NCBI GenBank assembly: GCA_023525715.1
Contig: CM042011.1
Coordinates: forward strand, 62,385,854 to 62,449,853
Reading direction: 5' to 3'
DNA from: Cichorium intybus
Taxonomy: Eukaryota; Streptophyta; Magnoliopsida; Asterales; Asteraceae
Length of the DNA stretch: 64,000 nt
Part shown: piece after piece, positions 43,962 to 55,630 of the stretch
Numbering within the stretch: the first letter of the stretch is position 1
Layout of the letters: every line of letters begins with the position of its first letter
Notes under the pieces: model-generated
Told to the model about the DNA's origin: nothing
What the model saw: only the letters and a program-made list of their open reading frames with translations
Database searches by the model: none
Made by a program: the position numbers and the translations under genes

Positions 43962-44119
43962 TAAACCAACGGGTCATAGCAGGACCTCAAAAAGACCATT
44001 CACTAAAACAACTTATGGTAAAACAAGAATTGTTCATTTTATAACAAAAAGAAATGACAAAAATACAAATAGTTACATCAATCGATGCATGTTGCATCTA
44101 ACCACAAACAAAAACAAGA
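43962..44119 (-). other. 3' flank of the PDR transporter gene
   Basis: The short space between stop codon and copia insertion must hold the 3' UTR unless transcription reads into the element. On the minus strand TTATAAAATGAAC about 80 bases after the stop is A/T-rich, but there is no clear AATAAA. Confidence 0.4.
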
Positions 44120-47100
44120 TTATCTCTTCTGGAAATTGAAAGCCCGAATGCAGTAAGCAAAGATGACCGCAAAGAACAAAACCAATCCAACATGCACCCC
44201 GGCGATAGCACCAAGAAAGCTATGTTTGAAACCAAAATACCGGTCCAAGTAACCTTTAACAGTCTCACCACTCGAAAGTACATCATCATAGTCCCCGAAC
44301 TGTGAAGCAACCAATCCATAAATAGTCCATGCCAATGGATTTCCCCAGTAGTACCACCTCCACCATACCGGAATGCTCTGTCATATTTCAATAAAACAAC
44401 ATAACAACATATCAGAACTAGAACAAGAATTAAAAAGCTAAAAAAGGTAACGAGTGAAACTTACGGGTCGTGGAATGATGAATCCAGAAAAGAGATTAAA
44501 GATTCCGTAGAATGAGGCGGCAATAATGGCGGCGATGTTGGCGTTAGGAGTGATGGCGACGGTCATCATACCGTAGAAGGTCATGTAGAGTAAACAGCAG
44601 AATTGAAAGAAAAGATACCAAAAGAATTTGGCAACGGTCCATTCGAATCCGATCATAGCGTACACTATGACACTGTATACTGCAGTTTGGCTGAACACAT
44701 ACGGGATTTCCACAAGAACCTGAAAGAAAAAAAGAAAAAGAAATTAAAAAACCGAACAGACAGAGAGATTACAAATTTACAATCATAAATGTATAAAAAG
44801 TTACCTGAGCAAACGCATACGGTAAAGCAGAATACATTCCCGCAGCTCTTTCTCTGTAAAAGACGGTCCGTTCGACATCTACAACGGGTTGCACGGATGA
44901 TGCGTTTTGGACTCCTAAAAAGAGAACCGCAGCATACATTGAACCCATCGCGTTCACCAAATCTTGTTGGGTTTTCCTGAAATACGTAAAATCCGTAAGT
45001 ATCAAGAAAAAAAAAACAAGAGCCAGGGTTTAAGGTTTAGTGTTTAGGGTTTTAAGAAACAAATGTGGATATTATCCAAATGAATTACCTTTTACCACCG
45101 AGATCCCAAAACATGGTTCCGAACATGATCCCGATGAAGGTGGTGAAGACAAAACGTACGGCGGTGTATGGAGGGTTTCTCCAGTATGATATACGTTGTT
45201 TCCAAAGACAAGCGACACATTGGATGATGAAAGATTGTGAGTATTGAGTTGGGTAGTATAGATCTTGTGTTCCGGGACGTGGTACACCTAGTTCAGCAAT
45301 TAGGGCTTTGTTTCTCCTGCAAGTCAACGATCCGGTCAACAAGATGATAACTAAATATACGGAAAGATTGTAACGTTTTTAGGAAAAGATTGTGTGCTCA
45401 CTTGTAAAGGTCGGAATTCCTGTAGATTGTAGTGAAATCAACTCCGAGGGCGAGTTCTTGAGCTGAAGTACTGACTTCCAACATCCATGTCGCAGGGTTA
45501 TATCCGTCTTTTATCTTGCTTACACCATCAATAGCCTGTTTCGCCAAACGATTCGGTTATTTAAGTGGAAAGCGGTTATTTCGATTTTCGAGTTTAATCA
45601 TATTTATTATTTCAGAGTTTTATACCTCGAAGTACTCGATTAAATCGCAAGAATGGCGACCCACGGGTCCAACGTATAACTCTTGTCCTCCTCTTTTCAT
45701 CAAGAACAACTACAACACCGATTTACAATTAGAACAAATAAATAACATAAGAACGAACGATTCAATGGTAATGAAGTGAAGATTCTAGATTCTTACCTCA
45801 TCAAAAGCTTCAAAAATGTCGATACTTGGTTGATGAATGGTGCAAACGACTGTTCTTCCTGTGTCCACAGTGTTCCTAACGGTTCTCATAACAATGGCAG
45901 CAGCTCTTGCATCGAGCCCGGAAGTTGGTTCATCCATGAAAATAATAGACGGGTTAGCCACGAGCTCAACCGCTATTGTCAACCGCTTTCTTTGTTCGGT
46001 TGACAAACCGTTGACACCTGGCAATCCAACTAGTGCATCCCTCAAAGGGTTAAGTTCCACAAGGTCCATGACTTCAGCTACAAATTGCTGTAAACAAACA
46101 CCATTTTTAACATTCTTGAAAAGCGAGTGAAAAAACAAAGGTGTTGAAGAAGGGTTTAAGTAACGGACCTTTCTCTTGGTTTCATCAACATCTGTAGCCA
46201 ACCTGAGCCAGGCTGAGTAGAGTAAAGATTCGTAAACGGTAACATGAGGCGAATGGATGTCGTTTTGTTCACAATATCCAGAAATACGCGCGAATGTTTC
46301 TTGTTTTTTTGGATACCCGGAAATTTTCACGTCGCCTTCGATGTAACCACCGGTTTTCCGGCCGGCGAGCACGTCCATAAGGGTGGTTTTTCCGGCACCA
46401 CTGACTCCCATTAGAGCTGTGAGAACACCGGGCCTGAAAGCTCCACTAACACCCTTGAGTAACAACAATCTGTCTTCACCTACCCCTTGATCTTTCATTT
46501 CCTACATTAGTTATCATAAACACATCAGTACACATTGTTGAGATTTATTGGCTAATATGAAAGAAGCAATTTGTCACGCATCCGTAAAAAGAAAAATAGG
46601 TGAAGTGGCCTCCATGCCTATAAAAGGAGTTCAAGACTATAGTTTTAAAGTGTCTCAATCAAATACACTCATTAGAGTGCCAAAAAAATGAATTAAATCT
46701 TTGGAGAGTGTGAGTGTAAATAGGTCTATATGATTGTAATAATTTGCCATATAGTGAATTTTGTTCAATAGTAGCTCGTGGTTTTCCTCTGGTTTTGGAG
46801 TTTTCTGCATGTATTCTTGTGTTTAATTTTCTGTATTATTTTTCAATGAGGCAGGTTTTGGGGAATCTTTGAGGCCATTTTCCCAACAAAAATCTCATAT
46901 AGTACGTGGGAATTCACCGAATTCAGCCATCTGAAAATACATTTACGGTTATTGTTACCTGTGGCATATCGACAGAGTATTTGACATCATCAAAAGTAAT
47001 TGAATGTGGTTCGAATGGAAGGATCATTCCTTTCTTCTTGATTTGAGTGCCTTCATCTCCATCCTTTTTCAAAGTTGCCAACTCAACGGCTGCATCATCA

Positions 47101-50100
47101 TCCTCCCCTGATACATTACCTTGAGTTTTTCCAAAAGCTGTAGAACCAAAAACCAAATGTTAGATTCATTCATAACAACACTTTAACATCAACAAGATAA
47201 TGAAAACTCACGTTTTAGCAACGCAAGAGACAAAGCAAACATGACGTTGAAAACAAAAACAAATCCAATCAAGGCCACCACCGAAATCCAATACCAGTAA
47301 GCTTCTGCATAAAAACCTCCGCCCTTGATAATCGTTTTCCCTAAAGTTGACCCGTTCAAAGGCTATGAAACAAAAAAGAACACAAAATGTAAGTTTTAAT
47401 GATCATAAATTACATAGAATACCATAAACATGAAAAAAAAAAAAAGTTTATATGACTTACAGTTTTCCAACTATGTCCCAAAAACTCGTTCACTACAATT
47501 CCGTTCATTGCATACATCATAGGAGATGTCCAGTATCCCCAAATCCACCATTTTTTTATATACTCTTCAAAAAATTTAAAAAACGTGTTTTAGTTAACCG
47601 AAAGAAAACGGTAAAAGACATCACGTTATATATGTTTCTGAAAAAGTCAAAAGTCAATACCTCGGTTCAAGACAAAACCACCCAAAGTAAACACTAACAG
47701 AAGTGCAAATGAACCAAATGTGTTCGCAACAATCATGTTCCTTCCCAATGCCCCAATGAACCGAAACAATCCAGATGACATTTGGTTAACAAGTAATAGT
47801 ATCACGTATTGTTTGAAGAATCTGCAAAAACGTTAACAAAGTTAGTAGAGATAAAAAAAAATATATAAGTTTCTATTATTATTTTTGAGTTTTGACTTTG
47901 AATTACCTTGAGATATTAGGATCAAACCCTACGACGTAGTAAGTGAGAATTGTCCAAACAGCAGCTTCAAGAAATGAAACGGGAATCTTGATGACCCATG
48001 ATGGAAGCGCGTACGCCCACGAGGGGTAAAATAGGAAATCCCGTTGCTTGTAGAATACCGGAAGTTTTGCAATCGTCATTGAAATTTCAGACATCCCGTT
48101 AAACATGATCATAACCACACCGAAAAACATAGCACCAGTATACAACGCTCCATCTTCAAGAGTGTTTCTATGCATCTCAGTTCGGAGAAACACAGTCAAA
48201 GTGACTAACGACATGAAAGTAAGCTGAAACAAACAATCAAGAATGATTTCAGTTACAAATTTACAACCTCGAGCCACAATTTGTTAAAAATCGCTTAATT
48301 TGAAGATGAGAAATTCTAGGGTTACAAAAAGCTGCTTACTTGGAACAATTTGAAGAAATAGACGAAAGAGTTTCGTTTCATCAACAAGATTTCTCTATCG
48401 GTACACGCTTTCAAAAGCTCCTTCCTGTTCAAACCATACTTTTCATTCGTAAGAGCTGCAGGGTGGCTTTTACTTTTGTCGTATGGTGTCGCAAGATCAT
48501 CGCCCAATTTCCTTCCAACATGGAACGATTGAAACGCTTCTGCGAATTCTTTAGATGTAACGAATCTGTAAGGTTCATCTCTTCGCATCCAGTATTGTTG
48601 CTGATCTTTCTTCGATGTCACCTGAAAACACAATTTCAAAAATTCGCCATGGTCAACGATAGTCAAAATGTCAACCATCATGGTCAAAGCCGATGAGTAC
48701 GACTACTTACTTCCTGTAAAAAGTCAGCGACACCTTTTCTCGATGGGCATTTGAAACCCATTGATTCGAAAAACTCGAGCACGTGTTCACGTGGGCCTTG
48801 ATATACGATCTTGCCGTCAGTCAAAAGTATGATGTCATCGAACAAATCGTATGTTTCAGGTGCGGGTTGAAGGAGTGAAATCACTGCAGTTCCTTCGAGA
48901 ATGTGAAGAAATTGTTTGAGTGAATTCACGATCTGGTAAGTAGTAGAACTGTCAAGCCCTGTTGAAATTTCGTCCATGAGAAGAACCTTGCTTGGTCCAA
49001 CAATCATTTCACCTGTAACATTTCGCCATTTTTAGGTTATTAGTAACCAAATCAAGAAGCTTTGAAAGAAGAAAAAGATAGGGTTTTTATTTTTACCGGT
49101 TGTCACACGCTTCTTTTGTCCACCGGAAATTCCCCTGATCATTTGATCTCCGACCATGGTATCTGCACAGATGTCCAATCCCAATAGCTTGAGAGTATAA
49201 TCTGTAACCACGCTAGCTTCTTGACCTTCAGTCGCAGCAGCCTGAATAAAAACAACAAAAATTGATTACGATTTTGAATTTCGATCATGAAAATTCAATA
49301 TAACTGTTGCTAATTCAATCGTATGATCGTATCTTACCTTCATGAAGACATCAAGATCAGGATCAGGTTTTATGTTTGCATCTCGCTCTCTCCTCGACAA
49401 TTCTGCCAACATCTCTGTAATTTTTTGTACGATTTGTGTTAGAAAAACTCTGTAAATTTCTAAAAGTAGAACGAAATAGAAATCGAAATCGAAATTGAAA
49501 TAATCGCAAACTAACCATAACGTGAACCAACGCCTTGACATCTTGCAGAAAAAGCTAAAGTTTCTCTCACAGTCATTTCTCCGATGTGGATATCATTTTG
49601 ACTGATGTAAGCCGAAGTTCTTTCCGGTACAAATTCATGCAACTCATGGCCGTTATAAGTCACCTTACCGGAACTCTATAATTCCGAAAAAACCGATTAC
49701 TTCAAGTTTGTAGAATGAATGACAATACAGATCCAAACAGGGGTAAAAATGTAAATTTACCGTAAGCGACTTGTCGAGTGCCCCAGCCAAAGCCAGCAAG
49801 AGACTCGTCTTCCCGGAACTCGGAGGACCCAAAAGTAATGTCATTCTACAGAAGTTTTTTAAAGATTATGAATACAAGTAAATGGATTTGATTTGATTAA
49901 AACAGAAATCAAGATTGTTTTTCGTGTTTTTTTGTTACCTGCTAGGCTTAATGCAACCGCTAATATCATCGAGAATAGTTATATGTTTTTTCGAATTCGG
50001 AAGTAGATTGAATTTAGCCAATAACCCCTGTGAGACATAAACAAGAACAGAAAGAATTAAGAAAACTATCATTGAAACGAATCAAACGATCAAATCTGGG

Positions 50101-50699
50101 TCCTACCGGTTTCTAATTTCTTACCTCAAAAAAGTCAATGTGGAAGTTAATGAAACTAGGTAAAGCACGGCTACCAGTATTCACATCAGCTTCCACAGTT
50201 ACATGCTCATATCGGACTTCGATTGTCGGCAAATCGATCCCAACCCTGTAAAATTTCCAATAAACCCATTTAACGATCATGATTCAAATTGCGGAATGAA
50301 AATTAATGAGGGGGTTTGGGTTTGGTACCTATCGAGTCTGTCCCTGAGTTTCAACAAGAACTTCTCATTATCTTCATCGGCGGTTTTGACAAGCCTATCG
50401 AGTAAATGCTTTCGATCTTCAACTCCAAGATTGTCGATATCAACTTCGTTAGCTGGCCCAGTTGATCCGAAAAGCAAACCTTTCTTCAAACGATCGAAAG
50501 TTGGTAGCTTTTCGAGAGACGCCCATTTCAGAGCTTCTTCATCGTCGTCTTCGCGAGAAGATTTTGAGAAAACATCCATGCCGGAATTTCTCCATACTGA
50601 AGTACTTCCAGATCTTAAACTTGGTACTCGTGTACTCCCTGCTCTTAAACTCCCTAACCTTATACTATTAGCCGCTTTGTATATGTCACTTCCATCCAT
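44120..50699 (-). CDS. Full-size PDR-type ABC transporter (ABCG subfamily, NtPDR1/ABCG40-like)
   Basis: 22 exons join in frame to 1432 residues: 50699-50329, 50245-50125, 50027-49939, 49845-49761, 49675-49516, 49414-49338, 49241-49097, 49012-48711, 48621-48340, 48223-47907, 47821-47661, 47564-47461, 47362-47212, 47137-46959, 46501-46169, 46087-45797, 45709-45626, 45535-45402, 45316-45089, 44976-44805, 44719-44465, 44377-44120. The layout is NBD1-TMD1-NBD2-TMD2. NBD1 has Walker A GPPSSGKT (200-207), signature ISGGQ (339-343) and Walker B LLMDE near 360. NBD2 has GVSGAGKT (880-887), LSTEQ (987-991) and IIFMDE (1007-1012). TMD1 follows residue 545 and TMD2 follows about 1110. It ends AFNFQKR, the family-typical C-terminus. 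Such pumps sit in the plasma membrane and export terpenoids, hormones or defence compounds. Substrate unknown; no damage seen. Length is normal for PDRs (about 1420-1450). Confidence 0.95.
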
Positions 50700-50905
50700 T
50701 GTTACTTAACACTAATCAAAACCCCAATATTTTGGCCAATAATCCAATATCTTTGGGTGTTTTGTTGTTCAGTAAAAACTTGAACTCCAAATCGAAACGT
50801 GTTGGGTTTTTTGTTGAATGTCCAAAAACAGTGTGATCTCTTCTGAATGTGGGAAAGAGAGAGAAAATGTATCTTGTAGATGCTTTTTGTTTGTAAAGAT
50901 ACAAT

Positions 50906-50915
50906 CTTTATATAT
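50906..50915 (-). promoter_or_regulatory. Probable TATA box of the PDR gene
   Basis: ATATATAAAG on the minus strand, about 207 bases upstream of the ATG at 50699. This implies a leader of about 175 bases, normal for PDR genes. The leader is CT-rich in places (CTTTCCCACATTCAG). Confidence 0.5.
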
Positions 50916-51782
50916 GGGAGAGGGTTGATTGTGAAGAGGATACACAGGTGTACTTGGTTTCAAGATGCAGATGTTGTAGGAAACAATTTTCTTTTAAAGG
51001 AATTGAGGCGGCCAGGGTACAGGGAATTGGAAATGAAAGAACAGCGCACCTTCTGGCGGCCAATTTTGAATTATTGTTTCCAGATTCCTTTTCCTTTGTT
51101 CCAGAACAAAACATGCAAATGAAACGGTGAATTGCAGAATTAGTCCATCGACTATTACTTGCATCAAAAATGGACTTTACTTATAGCATTCAAAGAATAA
51201 TTTCATTAGTATCTAAATCAGTTTATTTGTATATTTATAATCATTTTATTATCCCTCAAAAATCATTTGAGTGTACCGATAAATCAACATTTACTTTGTA
51301 TATTTACAATCATTTTATAATGTATAGTCTTTAGTTTAGAATACATTTATAAATCATTATATTATCCAAATATACTTATTGATATAATTTAGTAAACAAA
51401 TTAAGTATCATTATGGGAGTTAAAACCCTGATAAATGAATGAAAAATAGATGAGAGAAGATATTTAAAAGAGGTCAAACCCCTAATCTTGGCTTATTTTG
51501 TGTTGTTGATCGATCAAGGAGATGGAGAGAAGGAAAGTTATGGTAATTTGGCCATCCAGGAGAAAGGAAGAGGTTTGATGCTTGAATTTCCATATGAGCA
51601 CTTAAGATCTTGCTTTCTAGCTGTGAGAGATTGAACTTTGAGGTAAATTTCCATTCAATTGAACACAATTTTCTCATTTCTCGATCTTTGATTATGATTT
51701 GATGAGATAATGATGCTAGGGAATGGAATATACGTTAATGGTGCTATAAGGCACTTTAGTAATGCTCAATGGCATCCAAATA
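50916..51782. other. Upstream region of the PDR gene
   Basis: Distal promoter and AT-rich intergenic DNA. No element recognised. A few GCGGC/GGCGG patches at 51000-51060 could be regulatory but nothing decisive is visible. Confidence 0.4.
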
Positions 51783-53147
51783 TGTAAGACCCTAATCCAA
51801 AAATTCCAAGTTTAATGATTAAAATAATTGGATTTTGGATGAAAACCTGATTAGCGTCGCTAATGGGGGTCATTAGCGTCGTTAATGTGGCTCTGTTGGT
51901 GGGTTGGCACGATCTCAGTTAGCGACACTAACTAAGAGTTAGTGGCGCTAACTGTCCTGTTTGGGCCAAAACCTTAGATTTTGAAGTTTTGGCCATATTT
52001 AAGGGTGGGGAACCCTAGGGCAGCCGTCATTTGCATTCTTTCAGCCCCCAATGTCGTGTTTTTTCCTCTCTCTAGCTCCCTTGGATGGTTTTGGCTTATT
52101 TGGTCACTTTGGAAAGTGTTCTTGAAGAGATAATGATGCTAGAGGATGCATGGTGTTGTTAGAAGACACTGTTCATGTGGAAATCAGCTAAAGCTCCTTG
52201 TTTCTGGACCATTGTGAGTAAAGTTCCCACCTTTATACTTTTAAGGATTCTTATTGTGATTTAAGTGAGGTTTTATGGATTAAAATGGAGTAACGGTCAC
52301 TTTTTAGTGTTGTCCTTGGTTGGGAAGTATAAAGTTCAGAACTTTATGCCTTTAAGTCGTTATTTGGAGCCATTAAGTTGGTTTAGAGAGTAAGCCAAAC
52401 TATTTTTGGTGATTTTGTTGAGCTTTAGACCATTTTTGGACTTGGACCTTGTTCATGATCTTGCATGGCTATGAATGAACGATAAAGTCAGGATTTTAAT
52501 GGACCTTGAGACTGTTTGGAAGGGTCCTGGAGAGTTTAAGACCATGACTTTTTTGATTAAGAGCTTTTGGAGGATTTTAGCTGAACCGAGGAGTTACCGG
52601 TGCTAACTCTATCATGGTTCGCGATGAGGTTTGAGACTGTTCTTAGTTAGCGACGCTATCTAAGGAAGATAGCGACGCTAACTGCTTGTTGACCATTGAA
52701 TTTAACTTTGACCGTTGGCTTTTTTACCAGTTTGTCTTTTGGTAAAACTTAAGGATTTCGGGTACCGGTCTTAGAGGGTTATCCTGTTTGGGGTTCAGGA
52801 AGTTCTAAGTGAAGTTTATCCTTGTTAGGAAGTTGGTATCATCGGATCTGAGGATGCGCGGGAAGTTTATCCTTGTTAGGAAGTTAGTATCATCGGATCT
52901 AAAAGCGTATATAGCATGTACAGTGCTATCTAAAGGGTTTATCGATAGGAGTATGGTACGAATTTTGCAATGCCAAGGGCAACTCATATGGGAGGCAGTT
53001 TGGGTTGTATGGACACCCATATAGGTTGTGTGAATTCTTCCATCTTGTGATAGTTTTTGATGTTATGATACAACTTACAAACTTATAAGTAGGGCGTGCA
53101 GAGTTCTAACATGTGGTAAGGGTTTTTCAAGCCACTTGTCAAGTTGT
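51783..53147 (+). mobile_element. Possible Ty3-gypsy-type LTR with repeated inverted motifs
   Basis: Starts TGTAAGACCCTAATCC, a beginning familiar from chromovirus-type gypsy LTRs. It contains inverted words ATTAGCGTCGCTAAT, AGTTAGCGACACTAACT, GTTAGTGGCGCTAAC and two AGCGACGCTA copies near 52650-52680. A TATTTAAGGGTGGGG stretch at 51994 could be a TATA region. It probably continues beyond the hAT insertion (54056-54250). No second LTR or pol seen. Confidence 0.4.
52812..52901. repeat. 49-bp tandem duplication
   Basis: GAAGTTTATCCTTGTTAGGA ... ATCATCGGATCT at 52812-52850 is repeated at 52861-52899, with TGAGGATGCG in between. Confidence 0.85.
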
Positions 53148-53263
53148 ATCATGGCCTATGCAGTTATCGTAGTTAAAAATCAAATAGCGGTCATAGGGCG
53201 ACATTTAGAAAAGCGGTTATCGCGGTGGGATAGCATTGAGATAGCGGTTTTTTATATTACATA

Positions 53264-53266
<3 letters not shown>

Positions 53267-53347
<81 letters not shown>
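53267..53347. repeat. (TA)n microsatellite
   Basis: About 80 bases of AT inside the hAT remnant. Confidence 0.97.
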
Positions 53348-53350
<3 letters not shown>

Positions 53351-53441
53351 CACACACATATACTATGTAGAATTAATATCACAAAAAGTTATATAAACCC
53401 TTATCATAAAACATATGGTAGTGTGATAGTGTCAAACATAA

Positions 53442-53798
53442 TTAATTGCAATCGATGAGTTCGGCATCAAAGTCAACATCGTCTAAGGCATTCACTTCTC
53501 CATCTAGGTCATCACCAATATCAAGATCTTCCACTTGATCTCTAATCTCATAATCATCGTCTCTATAACGCTCCATTTTGCTCCTTGTACTTTGACTCCT
53601 GTCTACATTTTCTCCCCTTGCTCTCACAGCCGACCAAAGAAGACCATCCCTTTCATTCACAAAGTCTTGAAGCTCATCCTCTATTTGTATCGTCCACTCA
53701 TCATTTTCCTCGACATCTCTCAACAAAATAGGATCGATTTTGTTGTTTTTTTGAGAATCAAATCGTCTTTGTAACCTTGTGGTGTACTGGATGAACAC
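53442..53798 (-). pseudogene. C-terminal fragment of a hAT transposase
   Basis: A 118-residue frame, QYTTRLQRRFDSQKNNKIDP then ILLRDVEENDEWTI, followed by a strongly acidic tail. It resembles the tail that follows the hAT dimerisation domain in plant hAT-derived proteins. The catalytic and BED zinc-finger parts are absent upstream, so it is a truncated, inactive remnant. The element's 8-bp target duplication supports the assignment. Confidence 0.6.
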
Positions 53799-54055
53799 AA
53801 TGTCATTAAGTTTAATACAAAGGCATTAAAGTTTGATCGACTGCCCCCAAAATAAATAGCCCAAATGTCATTTTAGAAAATAGCAGTATTTCACCGCAAT
53901 AACGCAATCAATATAGCGGTCAAATTGCGGTAAACATCGATGAAAATCTCGGTTCCACAATTCCTAACCGCTATTCGTAACGCTATTTTATCTAGGGCCG
54001 TGAACCACTATCTCACTGAGATCTCAGTGAGATCTCGGTGCTATTGACTGCATAG

Positions 54056-54918
<863 letters not shown>

Positions 54919-55029
54919 CCATAAGGTGATTATACTTTGTTGTTGGGAGAGAGATACCATGGTTTGGTGAAGTTAAGTATCAATATCAAAGTGTTTCAAA
55001 GCAACATATTTCAAATTCTGTCTCTATTC

Positions 55030-55300
55030 GCTAGTGGGCACTTAACCTAAGTCATAGATGAAAAATCAATCCAATACATAAATGGATACTCAATCCAAGT
55101 CACAAATAGATACTTAATCCTAAACACAATTAATTCTTTATCCAAGCCATAAGCTGATATTCACTCGTTGACATAAGTAGACATTCAATCTATGGCATAC
55201 GTGGATACTTAATCCTAGACTTAATGGATGCTTTATCTAAGTTATAATTAGATACTAAATCATATACACAATTGGATACTCAATCCAAGTTATACATGTG
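55030..55300. repeat. Diverged minisatellite, unit about 30 bp
   Basis: About eight diverged units of the form GGATACTTAATCC..AGTCATA, for example AATGGATACTCAATCCAAGT, AATAGATACTTAATCCTAAA and CGTGGATACTTAATCCTAGA. Spacing is 28-35 bases. Not open in any frame. Confidence 0.65.
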
Positions 55301-55384
55301 TTTGGGATGCATTTGAACACATCAAAATAAAGATCTCAAAGAAAATAAGTCTACTTTCATATTTCAAATCACTATAAGGACCAT

Positions 55385-55630
55385 ATCATGAATGTATACT
55401 CATGTATGACCTAAATGAAGACATTATGTAGTATCCATATGACAGATATATAGCCCATATAGCAAACAATGTCTATTTACCAACATATTACCTAAATGGT
55501 AGACATAGTATATGACATATGTATGTCCCAAATAGCATATAAGTGTCCATATTACAGACATACGCCTAAATGATATACACAATATGGTATCTCTATAACA
55601 TATTTATAACCTAAATAACAGACACATTTT
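55385..55630. repeat. Second diverged tandem repeat family
   Basis: Units of the form CATATNACAGACATA...CCTAAATNG recur about every 35-45 bases (ACAGATATATAGCCCATATA, GTAGACATAGTATATGACAT, ACAGACATACGCCTAAATGA). It is distinct from, but next to, the repeat at 55030-55300. Confidence 0.55.

Larger units (their letters stand above)
53156..54055. mobile_element. hAT transposon remnant with transposase tail
   Basis: 900 bp. Ends CTATGCAGTTATCG and, inverted, CTATGCAGTCAATAG. The 8-bp target duplication ATCATGGC lies at 53148-53155 and 54056-54063. AGCGGT / ACCGCTAT words cluster near both ends. It carries a (TA)n tract (53267-53347) and the C-terminal piece of a hAT transposase. Excision would rejoin GTATCATGGC with CCCCGTGA. 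Confidence 0.8.

Noticed and set aside
48340..50709. Plus-strand frames of 118 to 168 residues across the transporter
   Set aside because: Shadows of the minus-strand PDR exons.
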